Shown: positions 9,146 to 17,289, counted from the stretch's first letter. The stretch: DNA of 32,691 bases from Puniceicoccaceae bacterium (GCA_017854655.1 JAFMHF010000020.1:1-32691), one strand, 5' to 3'. Notes: generated from the letters alone by a model not told the origin. Numbers and translations: made by a program.

Positions 9146-9955
9146 CTACAGGCTCGGCACCGCATCCAACAGCTTGCGCGTATAGGGATGCTGCGGGTTA
9201 TTATAGATCTCATCCGATGTTGCCTGCTCAACGATCTTGCCTTCAGTCATCACCAACACCTGATCGCTGATATGCTCTACCACCGCCAAATCGTGCGCGA
9301 TGAACAAATAGGTCAAGCCCAGCTCATCTTGCAGGTCCTGCAGTAAGTTCACGATCTGCGCCTGCACCGATACGTCCAACGCACTGACCGGCTCGTCACA
9401 AATAATAAACTCCGGCTCCACTGCGAGCGCTCGGGCAATACCGATGCGTTGCCGCTGGCCACCACTAAACTGGTGCGGATAGCGCTGCATAAAGTCAGCA
9501 CTCAGCCCGACCTTCTTCAACAGATCGGCAACGCGCGTGACTTTCTGCGCTTTCGTCCAATCTTTAAAATGTATATCCAGCGGCTCCGCAATGATGCTGT
9601 AAATGGTCATGCGCGGATTGAGCGAACCAAAGGGATCCTGGAAAATCACTTGGATCTTTTTACGGTATGCAAAGAAGTCTTTACGTGACAGATGCGCCAA
9701 GTCTTGGCCCTCGTAACAAATCGTGCCCGCAGTGATCGGCACCAGTCGCGCAATCGCACGCCCCGTCGTCGTCTTACCACTGCCACTCTCGCCGACCAGC
9801 CCCACGGTCTTACCGCGCGGCACATCAAACGACACACCGTCGACTGCTTTCACAGAATCCACCGTGCGCTGCAAAATGCCCCCCTTAATCGGGAAATGCA
9901 CCTTAAGGTCACGAACGGAAAGGAGTGGCGATTGGTCTGCTGTGGAGTCGGTCAT
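9146..9955 (-). CDS. oppF: Oligopeptide-type ABC transporter ATPase (OppF-like)
   Basis: One of the two nucleotide-binding subunits of a peptide/nickel-type ABC importer. Walker A GESGSGKT (55-62), Q-loop [10 protein letters not shown] (~105), signature SGGQRQ (164-169), Walker B FIICDEP (183-189) and the H-loop AHDLA are all intact. It ends soon after the NPQHPYT sequence that begins the family's C-terminal oligopeptide extension, so it is on the short side at 269 residues. I used the ATG at 9955. A TTG at 9967 would overlap the stop of the upstream toxin gene. It is separated from oppD by a toxin-antitoxin pair, a DUF4250 gene and a repeat, and lies 8 bases after the toxin stop, so it may be read from the toxin-antitoxin promoter. 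Confidence 0.93.
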   Translation of the reverse strand: MTDSTADQSPLLSVRDLKVHFPIKGGILQRTVDSVKAVDGVSFDVPRGKTVGLVGESGSGKTTTGRAIARLVPITAGTICYEGQDLAHLSRKDFFAYRKKIQVIFQDPFGSLNPRMTIYSIIAEPLDIHFKDWTKAQKVTRVADLLKKVGLSADFMQRYPHQFSGGQRQRIGIARALAVEPEFIICDEPVSALDVSVQAQIVNLLQDLQDELGLTYLFIAHDLAVVEHISDQVLVMTEGKIVEQATSDEIYNNPQHPYTRKLLDAVPSL

Positions 9956-9963
9956 GGTATCAA

Positions 9964-10230
9964 TCAAGGGAAACGTCTATAGATTTCCCTACGATGTAAC
10001 ACTCGATAAAAGATAATCTGACCTTCTTCAATGGAAAACCCAACTCGATAATCGCCGAAACGTCGGCGATAGTAACTGGAAAAACCACTCATTTTCTTAA
10101 CCTGCGTTAACGTGTCGATGCACTCACAGTTGATACAATCCTCGAAAACAAACTTTTTAACCCGAGCACGCGGCTCTAAGGGCAGTTTTTTCAAATCCTT
10201 CAAGAAGCTCTTCTTGAATTTAACCTCCAT
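9964..10230 (-). CDS. RelE/ParE-superfamily toxin
   Basis: 88-residue basic protein with the family's layout: an N-terminal helix hairpin ([13 protein letters not shown], then [11 protein letters not shown]), followed by the sheet with [18 protein letters not shown] and the final [13 protein letters not shown]. These are the typical Arg-rich and 'GDYRV...HRRE.YR' signatures of RelE/ParE toxins, which cleave mRNA at the ribosome or, in ParE members, poison gyrase; sequence alone does not decide which. It starts 3 bases after the antitoxin stop; an AGGAG site lies about 15 bases upstream of the ATG. It ends 8 bases before oppF. Antitoxin-first order and tight spacing support a type II module. 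Confidence 0.85.
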   Translation of the reverse strand: MEVKFKKSFLKDLKKLPLEPRARVKKFVFEDCINCECIDTLTQVKKMSGFSSYYRRRFGDYRVGFSIEEGQIIFYRVLHRREIYRRFP

Positions 10231-10233
10231 GGG

Positions 10234-10419
10234 TTATGAGCTCAGCTCCTTTTTTACGTCTTCGAGCGAAACAGACTCCTCTGCCTCAACCTCCTGCATC
10301 GCCTGAGCCAAGCCTTTATCAAGTAACGCTTCCTCAATACGCTGAAAAGTCGCATAATCAATCACAACGCTTTTGATCGCGCCGCCTTCGTCGGTAATAA
10401 ATGATTTAGAGATTTCCAT
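10234..10419 (-). CDS. Type II antitoxin (Phd/RelB-like)
   Basis: 61 residues with the start used here. The N-terminal half MEISKSFITDEGGAIKSVV followed by IDYATFQRIEEALLD has the strand-strand-helix pattern of Phd/YefM-type DNA-binding antitoxins. The acidic C-terminal tail (QEVEAEESVSLEDVKKEL) is the usual toxin-neutralising segment. An ATG at 10437 would add MRSIHQ, but that ATG lies inside a perfect palindrome (10422-10442) that looks like the operator, so the second ATG is preferred. It sits directly upstream of the RelE/ParE-like toxin. The family is judged by pattern and context, not strong motif identity. Confidence 0.78.
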   Translation of the reverse strand: MEISKSFITDEGGAIKSVVIDYATFQRIEEALLDKGLAQAMQEVEAEESVSLEDVKKELSS

Positions 10420-10421
10420 TT

Positions 10422-10442
10422 GATGAATGCTACGCATTCATC
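10422..10442. promoter_or_regulatory. Palindromic operator candidate of the toxin-antitoxin pair
   Basis: A perfect 9-bp inverted repeat GATGAATGC (10422-10430) and GCATTCATC (10434-10442) around the 3-base centre TAC, immediately upstream of the preferred antitoxin start. Type II antitoxins, alone or with the toxin, generally bind such palindromes to autoregulate. I see no convincing -35/-10 pair nearby. Confidence 0.55.
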
Positions 10443-10516
10443 GCTGTTTCGCAACCTTTGATTCCGAGAGCAAGTTGCACTTGTCACACAAACACAGATG
10501 CCTAGCCTGCCAATCA

Positions 10517-10705
10517 ATGGACTTGAGCACCTATCAGACAATGGATCCACACCTCTTAGTCGGCGTGGTCAACACCGCGATCCGCAACCACTGCGAATCC
10601 TTGGACGATCTCTGCAAGACGCACGACCTCGATGCGACCATCCTTACCGAGCGACTCGCAGGCGCTGGCTACGACTACATGCCGGAGCAGCAGCGGTTCC
10701 GCTAA
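10517..10705 (+). CDS. DUF4250 domain protein
   Basis: 62-residue protein of unknown function on the strand opposite to the opp genes. From the second Met it reads MDPHLLVGVVNTAIRNH and then CESLDDLCKTHDLD, closing GAGYDYMPEQQRFR. This matches the compact DUF4250 pattern (Asp-Pro-x-x-Leu-Leu, Val-Asn-x-x-Arg, Leu-Asp-x-Leu-Cys, Gly-x-x-Tyr, Gln-x-x-Phe). The middle looks like a small helix-turn-helix, but DNA binding is not established. Starts at 10517 or 10541 are both possible; no Shine-Dalgarno site decides. It points towards oppD and ends two bases before the inverted-repeat element. Confidence 0.68.
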   Translation: MDLSTYQTMDPHLLVGVVNTAIRNHCESLDDLCKTHDLDATILTERLAGAGYDYMPEQQRFR

Positions 10706-10706
10706 A

Positions 10707-10775
10707 GTAGAAGCGACACTCTTGTCGCTTTTACACTCATCCAGCAGAACTAAGCGACAAGAGTGTCGCTTCTAC
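10707..10775. repeat. REPIN-like inverted repeat
   Basis: Two perfect 24-bp arms in inverted orientation (10707-10730 and 10752-10775) around a 21-base centre. Each arm contains its own hairpin, AAGCGACA-NNNN-TGTCGCTT (8-bp stem, 4-base loop CTCT or AGAG). A pair of inverted short palindromes is the architecture of REP doublets/REPINs, non-autonomous elements mobilised in other bacteria by RAYT transposases; none is encoded here. It fills the gap between the convergent DUF4250 and oppD genes and could stop transcription from both sides, though it lacks a long T tract. Confidence 0.75.
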
Positions 10776-10777
10776 AA

Positions 10778-11617
10778 TTAATCCAGCGCCATCTCTTTAT
10801 CAATCGTTGTCAGGCGGTGCTGCTTCGCGCCCAGCTTCGGAATACATGCGATCAACGCTTTCGTATAAGGATGCTGCGGATTATTCAGCACCTCATCCAC
10901 CGGGCCCTGCTCCACGATCTCGCCGCGAAACATTACGATCACCTCATCTGCAAAGCCTTTGACGATGCCGAAATTGTGCGTGATCAAGACAATGCTCATG
11001 CCGAGCTTTTCGCGCAACTCGCGCAGCAGATCCATGATTTGTGCCTGAATGGTCACATCCAACGCGGTCGTCGGCTCATCAGCGACCAATAGCTTCGGCT
11101 CACAGGCCAGCGCCATCGCAATCATCACACGCTGCTGCATGCCACCACTCATCTCATGCGGGTAGGCCTGGTAGCGTTGCGCGGCATCGCGAATCCCAAC
11201 TAGCTCCAGCAACTCCACCACGCGCCCCTTCACATCTGTGATATCGGGCCGGTGCAACTTCACCGCCTCAGCGATCTGATGCCCCACGGTAAAAACTGGG
11301 TTCAGCGAGGCCGACGCCTCTTGAAAAATATAAGCGATGCCATTGCCGCGCACGCCACGAATTGTTTCTCGATCCATCTCCAGCACATTCTTGCCTTCAA
11401 ACAAGATTTCACCACTGACGGTGCAGGTCGGCGCCTCTGGCAATAAGCGAGTGAGCGACATACAAGTGACGCTCTTACCACTACCGCTCTCACCGAGAAT
11501 CGCCACCGTCTTCCCGCCTGCGTCGATTGAAAAATCGATCCCATGCACCACCTCATTGGATTCACCACGCGAGTGAAAGGCGATCCGCAGATCAGAAACT
11601 TTTAATAATTCAGACAT
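10778..11617 (-). CDS. oppD: Oligopeptide-type ABC transporter ATPase (OppD-like)
   Basis: Nucleotide-binding subunit paired with OppF. Walker A GESGSGKS (42-49), Q-loop [12 protein letters not shown], signature SGGMQQR, Walker [13 protein letters not shown] and H-loop ITHNF are present. The C-terminal [17 protein letters not shown] begins the oligopeptide/dipeptide transporter extension and is complete. 279 residues from the ATG at 11617; an ATG at 11638 would add seven residues (MLNVCEL). It follows oppC by 53 bases in the same orientation and is the last gene of the contiguous oppABCD block before the inserted toxin-antitoxin/REPIN segment. Confidence 0.94.
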   Translation of the reverse strand: MSELLKVSDLRIAFHSRGESNEVVHGIDFSIDAGGKTVAILGESGSGKSVTCMSLTRLLPEAPTCTVSGEILFEGKNVLEMDRETIRGVRGNGIAYIFQEASASLNPVFTVGHQIAEAVKLHRPDITDVKGRVVELLELVGIRDAAQRYQAYPHEMSGGMQQRVMIAMALACEPKLLVADEPTTALDVTIQAQIMDLLRELREKLGMSIVLITHNFGIVKGFADEVIVMFRGEIVEQGPVDEVLNNPQHPYTKALIACIPKLGAKQHRLTTIDKEMALD

Positions 11618-11670
11618 CAGTTCACACACATTCAACATTCAACATTCAACTGACAACGCTCAACTTAAAG

Positions 11671-12723
11671 CTAGCGCGTTTTCATTTTTGGATCGACCAC
11701 ATCGCGCAACACATCGCCGAGCACGTTGTATGCAATCACTGTGACGAAGATTGCAAAGCCCGGCGTCAATAGCCACCAGAAGTTCAAATAAAACACCTTC
11801 ACATCCTGCGCTTGTGAGAGCATCAGCCCCCACGATGCCGAGGGTTCTTGAATACCGAGCCCTAAAAATGACAGAGCCGCTTCACCTAGAATATAGCCGG
11901 GAATCGAGAGCGTCGCGGCCACCAACAGATAACTCACCAGGTTGGGCAAAATATGCTTCCGTAAGATCACCACAGGCGACTGCCCCATACTTTCAGCCGC
12001 CATCACATATTGATTTTGCCGAAGTGAGAGCGTCATACCCCGCAGCACACGCGCCGTGCCAGCCCAACCGATTAAAGACAGAATTAAAATGATCACAAAA
12101 AACATCTGATCGGAGGCGAAGTGCGGCGCCAGCGCAGAGCGTAAAGCCAACAACAAATAGAGCCCCGGCATCGCCATCATAAATTCGACTAAGCGCATCG
12201 CTACAAAATCCATTCGACCACCAAAGTAACCGCTCAAGCCACCGACAAGAAATCCGAGTGTCGTGGTAATCGTGATACCGAGCAGCCCGATGAACAGCGA
12301 CACACGGGAGCCGAAGATCAACCGCGAGAACACATCACGCCCAGTTGAATCACTACCAAGCAGATACACTCGACCAGCGTCCTCTTGGATCGTAAACAAA
12401 TGACGCTGCGTCTTAAACAGCCCTAAAAAACGATATTCAAAGCCCTTACCGAAGAAATGGATCGGATACCCCTGCCCTTCAATTTTTTCATACTTTGCCT
12501 CGGTCGGATCGACTAATTCGTAGGCCTGCACTTGCAGGCCACCATCCTGAAAAATCAGCGCTGTGGGCGGATGGTACGTGCGCTCTAGGTCTTGTTCATT
12601 GGTCGCATACGGCGCGAAGAAATCCGCAAAGACGGCAGCCGCATACAGGGCAACCAAGACCGCTGCCGACACTGCCCCCAAGGGACGCCGCAGCACTTCT
12701 CGAAATATACTGAAGATGATCAT
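11671..12723 (-). CDS. oppC: ABC transporter permease (OppC-like)
   Basis: Inner-membrane permease of the peptide importer, 350 residues. One N-terminal membrane helix (about 16-36) is followed by a long periplasmic segment (~40-125), then LGSDSTGRDVFSRLIFGSR, the family's hallmark before the five-helix core. The EAA-type coupling loop is visible around AAESMGQSPVVILRKHILPN. The periplasmic insert is longer than in E. coli OppC, as is common in some Opp/Yej-type permeases. It starts 1 base after the oppB stop, so the two are co-translated. The last residues are Lys/Arg-rich (DPKMKTR). Confidence 0.94.
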   Translation of the reverse strand: MIIFSIFREVLRRPLGAVSAAVLVALYAAAVFADFFAPYATNEQDLERTYHPPTALIFQDGGLQVQAYELVDPTEAKYEKIEGQGYPIHFFGKGFEYRFLGLFKTQRHLFTIQEDAGRVYLLGSDSTGRDVFSRLIFGSRVSLFIGLLGITITTTLGFLVGGLSGYFGGRMDFVAMRLVEFMMAMPGLYLLLALRSALAPHFASDQMFFVIILILSLIGWAGTARVLRGMTLSLRQNQYVMAAESMGQSPVVILRKHILPNLVSYLLVAATLSIPGYILGEAALSFLGLGIQEPSASWGLMLSQAQDVKVFYLNFWWLLTPGFAIFVTVIAYNVLGDVLRDVVDPKMKTR

Positions 12724-12724
12724 T

Positions 12725-13699
12725 CTACTTTTTCTTCTCCAATCGAATACGCGGATCTGACCACGCTAATAAAATGTCTGCCAACAGGTTTCCCAGCACC
12801 AGCATCGAGCACCCCATCATCACTGAAGCCAATACGACGAACTGGTCTTCTCGCAGAATCGATTGATACATCAACTGACCAATTCCAGGATACTGCAGTA
12901 CAATCTCAACCATCAGCGCACCGCTCAATAGCCCCGAGAATGCGAAACCAAATGAACTCACCAGTGGATTAATCGCATTACGCAAGGTGTGCTTAAATAT
13001 CACCGCAAATTCACTTAAGCCCTTCGCCCGCGCCGTCGTCACGTACTCCGCGCGCATCGTATCGAGGAAATTAGCCCGCATAATTCGCATGATACTCGCG
13101 ATCGAACCAATCCCGAGTGCCAAGGTCGGTAAAATTAAGTGATACGCACGATCGCCAATTTTTCCAAACCAGTTCAAATAATCATACTCAATCGAAGTGG
13201 CACCTCCCAACGGGAACCACCCCGTTTGCGCCGCAACAAACACAAACAACAGCGCGAGAAAGAATTCAGGAATCGAAAGCGCCGCATACGCCAACGCCGA
13301 AGCGATACGATCAAAAATCGAATCCTTATAAACTGCAGCTAAGACACCGAGCGGAATCGCAATCCCCCACGCGAAGACAAATGCGCTCACTGAAAGCAGG
13401 AAGGTCGCCCACAGGCGTTGTCCGATCAGATCGACAACTGGCATTTTATAAGCCCACGAATGCCCGAGGTTCCCTTGTGCAACATTGCCCAACCATTTCC
13501 AATATTGCACATACCACGGACGATCTAATCCAAACTCGATTTCAATCGCTTGGATTAACTCTGCTGGCACATCGCGTTGGGCTTTGACTGGCGTCAGAAA
13601 GTCTCCAGGCGCGAGACTCATTAAAATAAACACCAGCATCGTAATCCCTAGGAGCAAAGGAATCAGCGAGAGCAATCGTCTGAAAATAAATGCGCTCAT
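12725..13699 (-). CDS. oppB: ABC transporter permease (OppB-like)
   Basis: Second permease of the importer, 324 residues from the ATG at 13699. The N-terminus MSAFIFRRLLSLIPLLLGI followed by VFILMSLAPGDF is the standard OppB/DppB beginning. Next come the conserved periplasmic segment (IEFGLDRPWYVQYWKWLG) and the EAA loop (YVTTARAKGLSEFAVIFKHTLRNA). About six membrane helices can be made out. An in-frame extension to 13774 exists but overlaps oppA and lacks family character. The ATG overlaps the oppA stop as ATGA, indicating translational coupling. Confidence 0.94.
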   Translation of the reverse strand: MSAFIFRRLLSLIPLLLGITMLVFILMSLAPGDFLTPVKAQRDVPAELIQAIEIEFGLDRPWYVQYWKWLGNVAQGNLGHSWAYKMPVVDLIGQRLWATFLLSVSAFVFAWGIAIPLGVLAAVYKDSIFDRIASALAYAALSIPEFFLALLFVFVAAQTGWFPLGGATSIEYDYLNWFGKIGDRAYHLILPTLALGIGSIASIMRIMRANFLDTMRAEYVTTARAKGLSEFAVIFKHTLRNAINPLVSSFGFAFSGLLSGALMVEIVLQYPGIGQLMYQSILREDQFVVLASVMMGCSMLVLGNLLADILLAWSDPRIRLEKKK

Positions 13700-15546
13700 G
13701 GATTCGGCTCCGCCCACAGTGATTCTTGGTTCCACGTCACCCCACCGAGCGGAGTGGGATCCACATTCTGCCATCGATTACGATAGCCGACAAAGTCCTT
13801 CGGGCTGACTAGAAAGATCAGCGGCTGTTGCTCGGCTAGAATTTCCTGTACCTCGAAAAAATACTTTTTACGCAGCGCAACATTAGTATGCCGGCCAATT
13901 TCAAGCATCAGCGCATCAATGCGAGCCTCCCACTCCGTCGCAGGCTCAAGCTGTTGCGGATACCATTGGTGTAAGCGGCCACCACTCATCAATACATCTT
14001 TACCCGCATAAGGATCTGGCGCACCACCGCCGAGGCCAAGCATACAGGCTTCATAAGTAAATGAATCGGATGTTTTATTGATGATCGTATTAAAATCTAA
14101 AAACTGCAGTTCAACGTCGATACCGAGCGCCGCCATGTTCTCCTTAAACACCGTGGCCATCTCGACACGTAATCCACTACTCGAATTCGTCATCAATGAA
14201 AACTCGATTGAATTGCCAAGCGGATCTTTCAACTGACCCGCTGCAAAAGTGAATCCCATCTCAGCAAACAACTCCCGTGAGGTCTCCGGCGAATATGCAT
14301 ATTTTCGAATCGCATCATTATACCACAATTTGCGTTTGGGGGATACGTAGCCATGCAAGATATCGGCACGATCGAAATACACCCCGCGAACAATGCCTTC
14401 GCGATTAATGCCATGCGAAATCGCTTGCCGAAACCGCTTATCCGAAAACCACTCGAATTTATACGGCTCTACATACGCAACGCCGTCGGCATCCTTACCA
14501 GGATTTAAATTAAACCAAATAAAGTTCGTCTGACTCGAAGGCCCCATGTCGAGCACAGTATAATCGAAGCGCTCCTCTCCCCGCTTCACCCAAGCCACAT
14601 TATCAGGCCCGATTGATTCAAAATCCGTCAAGCCCTGTGCAAAGGCAACATTACTACTATTCTGATCCTGCACGATCTTAGTAATCACCCGCGCCACATA
14701 AGGCAGTCGCTCTCCCTTTGTATTTACCTTCCAATAATTTGGGTTCTTCGCAAATACGATCCGTTCACCAGGGCGATACGATTCGAGCACAAACATGTTT
14801 AGACCCACAATTTTCCATGGCTCATTGATGGCCGTTTCCACACTCCACTGATCCATCAAAGTGCCATCATCAAAAGACACTTGTAGCACATGCTTGGGCA
14901 AAATCTCCTCACCACCACCAAACAATAGAAAAGGCGCATACACCTCTGGAGTCGTGAAGCGCACCGTATAATCGTCTAACTTCTCGACCAGAGGCTCTTG
15001 CCCATTGATAAGCTGTCCAAAAGTAGAGCGCGAACTGTAGCGATATTTCACACGACCGTTCTCATCTAGCACGGGCTCACCGGAATCAACATCCAGCTGT
15101 TTCGCGAAAAAACAGCCCCAGGTAAACAGGACATCATCTGCGGTAAACGGCTGGCCATCGCTCCAATGAATTCCACGCCGCAAATGAAAGGTATACTGAA
15201 GATTGTCTGCCGAGATCTCCCATGACTTGGCAAGATTCGGGATCACATCACCAGTATTCGGATCCAGCGTGATCAACCCTTCCAAAATACGCCCAATCAC
15301 GGCCGATCCTGCCATTGTCTCATTAACCAGAGGGTTGACCGTCGCCAAATCACCCGCAAGCGTTTCGACAACATTTGAGTCAAACTCCCCAGCCGGGAAA
15401 TCCACCACCAGCGCATCTACGGGAATCGGAGCCACCACACCGGTCGATGGTCGCTGCTGCTCGGAGCCACATCCAGACAAAATCACCGACGCAGCCAACA
15501 GCAGCTGTAATTGTGGTGCAAATATGTCGCTGGGATAGAGTGCCAT
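13696..15546 (-). CDS. oppA: Peptide ABC transporter substrate-binding lipoprotein (OppA/SBP_bac_5)
   Basis: Periplasmic or membrane-tethered solute receptor, 616 residues, the usual size for large peptide-binding proteins. A lipobox ILSGC puts the lipidated Cys at 26. The family's signature is spread over VNPLVNETMAGSAVIGRILEG-like N-terminal text, PNLAKSWEISADNLQYTFHL, GIHWSDGQPFTADDV, and the later FRQAISHGINREGIV. Odd point: the residues before the hydrophobic core (MALYPSDIFAPQLQ) contain no Lys or Arg, although an in-frame stop just upstream rules out an earlier start. First gene of the opp operon, divergent from lexA. The ligand is unknown; peptides are the default for the family. Confidence 0.92.
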   Translation of the reverse strand: MALYPSDIFAPQLQLLLAASVILSGCGSEQQRPSTGVVAPIPVDALVVDFPAGEFDSNVVETLAGDLATVNPLVNETMAGSAVIGRILEGLITLDPNTGDVIPNLAKSWEISADNLQYTFHLRRGIHWSDGQPFTADDVLFTWGCFFAKQLDVDSGEPVLDENGRVKYRYSSRSTFGQLINGQEPLVEKLDDYTVRFTTPEVYAPFLLFGGGEEILPKHVLQVSFDDGTLMDQWSVETAINEPWKIVGLNMFVLESYRPGERIVFAKNPNYWKVNTKGERLPYVARVITKIVQDQNSSNVAFAQGLTDFESIGPDNVAWVKRGEERFDYTVLDMGPSSQTNFIWFNLNPGKDADGVAYVEPYKFEWFSDKRFRQAISHGINREGIVRGVYFDRADILHGYVSPKRKLWYNDAIRKYAYSPETSRELFAEMGFTFAAGQLKDPLGNSIEFSLMTNSSSGLRVEMATVFKENMAALGIDVELQFLDFNTIINKTSDSFTYEACMLGLGGGAPDPYAGKDVLMSGGRLHQWYPQQLEPATEWEARIDALMLEIGRHTNVALRKKYFFEVQEILAEQQPLIFLVSPKDFVGYRNRWQNVDPTPLGGVTWNQESLWAEPNP

Positions 15547-15639
15547 GTAAAAGTCTTACCAAAGCGCTCTCCCCCGTTTGTTCAACGCTTTTTGTAGGCG
15601 ATTCAAACCCAGAAGACAGATCGTCTGACAAAGCGCGAC

Positions 15640-15676
15640 TTGACAATGATCAATTGTTCACCTAAACAAGTGAACA
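15640..15676 (+). promoter_or_regulatory. lexA promoter with candidate LexA (SOS) box
   Basis: TTGACA (15640-15645), a 17-base spacer and TAAACA (15663-15668) form a promoter whose start site would fall almost on the lexA ATG, giving a nearly leaderless message. TGTTC-ACCT-AAACA (15655-15668) covers the -10 and differs by one base from TGTTC-N4-GAACA, the motif I recall being reported for Verrucomicrobia LexA. A second, wider repeat, TGTTCAC (15655-15661) with GTGAACA (15670-15676), shares its left half. Either would give autorepression. Confidence 0.62.
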
Positions 15677-15678
15677 CT

Positions 15679-16320
15679 ATGAAAGATCTGACAACTCGAC
15701 AGCAAGAAATCCTCACTTTTATCGAGCATTACGAATGGCGCAACGGCTTCTGGCCGAGTATTCGTGACATCCAAGAGCAGTTCGGCTTCGCCAGTACCAA
15801 TGCCGTGATGGGCCATCTTCGCGCACTTGAGAAAAAGGAAATGATTGAGCGCATCCCCGGTCAGGCACGGACCTTTCGCATCAACCGACCAGATGCACCC
15901 GAAAAGCCCGAGATTCCTGAGGATGCGACCGAAGTGGTCGACATTCCCGTCATGGGTGACATTGCCGCTGGCTATCCTGACCGTGTGGAACCCGCAGGTG
16001 AGATTGGTCGCTTACAAGTCGACATTCAGAGCGCAGGCTTTTCCAGCCGTCGCCGTAGCTTCGCCCTCCAAGTGCGAGGCGAAAGTATGGTCGATGCCGA
16101 AATTTATGATGGTGACATGGTCATCATTGAGCCACGCGACGCCTATGATGGCGATATCGTCGCGGCACTCATCGATGGCGAAACAACGCTCAAACGCTAC
16201 ATCCAAAAAGGCAGCGAACCTCCCTACCTCAAAGCAGAGAATAAATTTTACCCTGAGCTTTACCCAGTCACTGAACTCTGCGTACAAGGCGTCGCCAAAG
16301 CAGTCGTCCGCAGTTTGTAG
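15679..16320 (+). CDS. lexA: LexA SOS repressor
   Basis: Repressor of DNA-damage genes that self-cleaves when RecA filaments form. 213 residues. The N-terminal winged helix (LTTRQQEILTFIEHYEW, SIRDIQEQFGFAS, NAVMGHLRALEKKEMI) leads into a peptidase-S24 domain. The scissile Ala97-Gly98 lies in GDIAAGYP, the catalytic Ser136 in RGESM and the Lys172 in TTLKRY. I chose the ATG at 15679 because the family starts with Met-x-x-Leu-Thr-x-Arg-Gln and because the upstream extension to 15640 would run through the promoter and operator. Divergent from oppA. No other SOS gene is adjacent, so this is a stand-alone lexA. Confidence 0.95.
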   Translation: MKDLTTRQQEILTFIEHYEWRNGFWPSIRDIQEQFGFASTNAVMGHLRALEKKEMIERIPGQARTFRINRPDAPEKPEIPEDATEVVDIPVMGDIAAGYPDRVEPAGEIGRLQVDIQSAGFSSRRRSFALQVRGESMVDAEIYDGDMVIIEPRDAYDGDIVAALIDGETTLKRYIQKGSEPPYLKAENKFYPELYPVTELCVQGVAKAVVRSL

Positions 16321-16348
16321 ATTGATGTGAATCGTGACGTAGCGAATG

Positions 16349-16363
16349 CTGTGCTTTGCACAG
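16349..16363. other. Short hairpin after lexA
   Basis: CTGTGC-TTT-GCACAG gives a 6-bp perfect stem with a 3-base loop 29 bases after the lexA stop. No T tract follows on either strand, so a terminator role is doubtful. The rest of 16321-16539 shows no gene or repeat that I can support. Confidence 0.3.
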
Positions 16364-16539
16364 TCAAGGCGATGTTACTCGAACGGCAGAAAACCGCTAC
16401 ACGCTCAGTTGCGCCATGCGTCCTTTATCGCTGTTAGCCAAACAGCAGACGCTGACAGCTAAATCGAGAGGCAAGCAGCTTCATTACATTACGCGGAGAT
16501 AAGCGTTTTTACCAAGCTACAGCGATTGCCGACGAAGCG

Positions 16540-17289
16540 CTAATACAAATTGGCCTTCAGGCGTTTTCGGATACGTAATAATCCAGCGATCATCCCCCAT
16601 GCATCGCGTAGCGGCTTAACCTTACCTCCGGGCATCTCCTGCCATGGGATACGCAACTCCTCGACCCGACTACCCTGCGCCTGTAGCGCAACTAGTAACT
16701 CAACATCGAACACAAAGCCGCGCTCCATCAACTGCGTCGATACCGAACGATACGCCGCTGCGGGAATTACTTTTGCACCACACTGCGTATCCTCACATTC
16801 AATACCCACCAAGCCATGCACCAATTTGGTAAACATACGGAAACACAGCAATCGCAGCCACGGACGCTGGACCGGCGTATCCACTGCGTCATGACGAACA
16901 CCAACAACACCAACATCAGGACCACACTGGCACGCATGCCTAAGTAAACGAAGGGTTGACGGAGCATCCACCGCACCATCAGCGTCGACAAAGGCCAACA
17001 AATCGGCATCGGGACATGCAGACCACGCCTGATAAATCGCACCGCCCTTTCGCGAACGCTCGGCAAACAGCATCACTTCGACATCCGCATAGACGACCGA
17101 CAGGCACTCAACTAAGGCTGAGATCTTAGCCTGCTCCAGCTTGGACGAACCATCATCCGCCACGATCCAACGCACCGGCAAACCAGATTTTGACAGCGCC
17201 TGCGCCAACTTCGGGCCGAACAACTCCAATCGTTTGCAGTCGTTCCAAACTGGAGTCACCAATACAATCTGTTGTTCTAAGGGAGGCAC
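16540..17289 (-). CDS. GT2 glycosyltransferase, DPM/ALG5-like
   Basis: 249-residue GT-A-fold inverting glycosyltransferase. Nucleotide-sugar and metal-binding motifs are clear: ADDGS (44-48) and the DxD-type VDADG (101-105), then EDTQCGAKV (~167-174), the stretch that marks dolichyl/polyprenyl-phosphate glucosyl- and mannosyl-transferases, and the late WQEMPGGKVKP. No transmembrane segment follows, so the protein is soluble or peripheral, like short bacterial DPM synthases. It probably loads a hexose onto a polyprenyl phosphate. The start is GTG (17289). It is divergent from, and 92 bases away from, a membrane protein of the type that uses polyprenyl-linked sugars, which fits a shared glycosylation role. 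Confidence 0.85.
   Translation of the reverse strand: MPPLEQQIVLVTPVWNDCKRLELFGPKLAQALSKSGLPVRWIVADDGSSKLEQAKISALVECLSVVYADVEVMLFAERSRKGGAIYQAWSACPDADLLAFVDADGAVDAPSTLRLLRHACQCGPDVGVVGVRHDAVDTPVQRPWLRLLCFRMFTKLVHGLVGIECEDTQCGAKVIPAAAYRSVSTQLMERGFVFDVELLVALQAQGSRVEELRIPWQEMPGGKVKPLRDAWGMIAGLLRIRKRLKANLY

Noticed and set aside
11631-11655. Short repeats of ATTCAAC upstream of oppD
   Set aside because: Three 7-base units in a simple AT-rich stretch; too short to interpret.
13700-13774. 25-residue N-terminal extension of OppB
   Set aside because: It lies within oppA in another frame and lacks the permease N-terminus; the ATGA overlap at 13696-13699 gives a better start.
15640-15678. 13-residue N-terminal extension of LexA
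   Set aside because: It would be encoded by the promoter and operator; the domain begins at the later Met.
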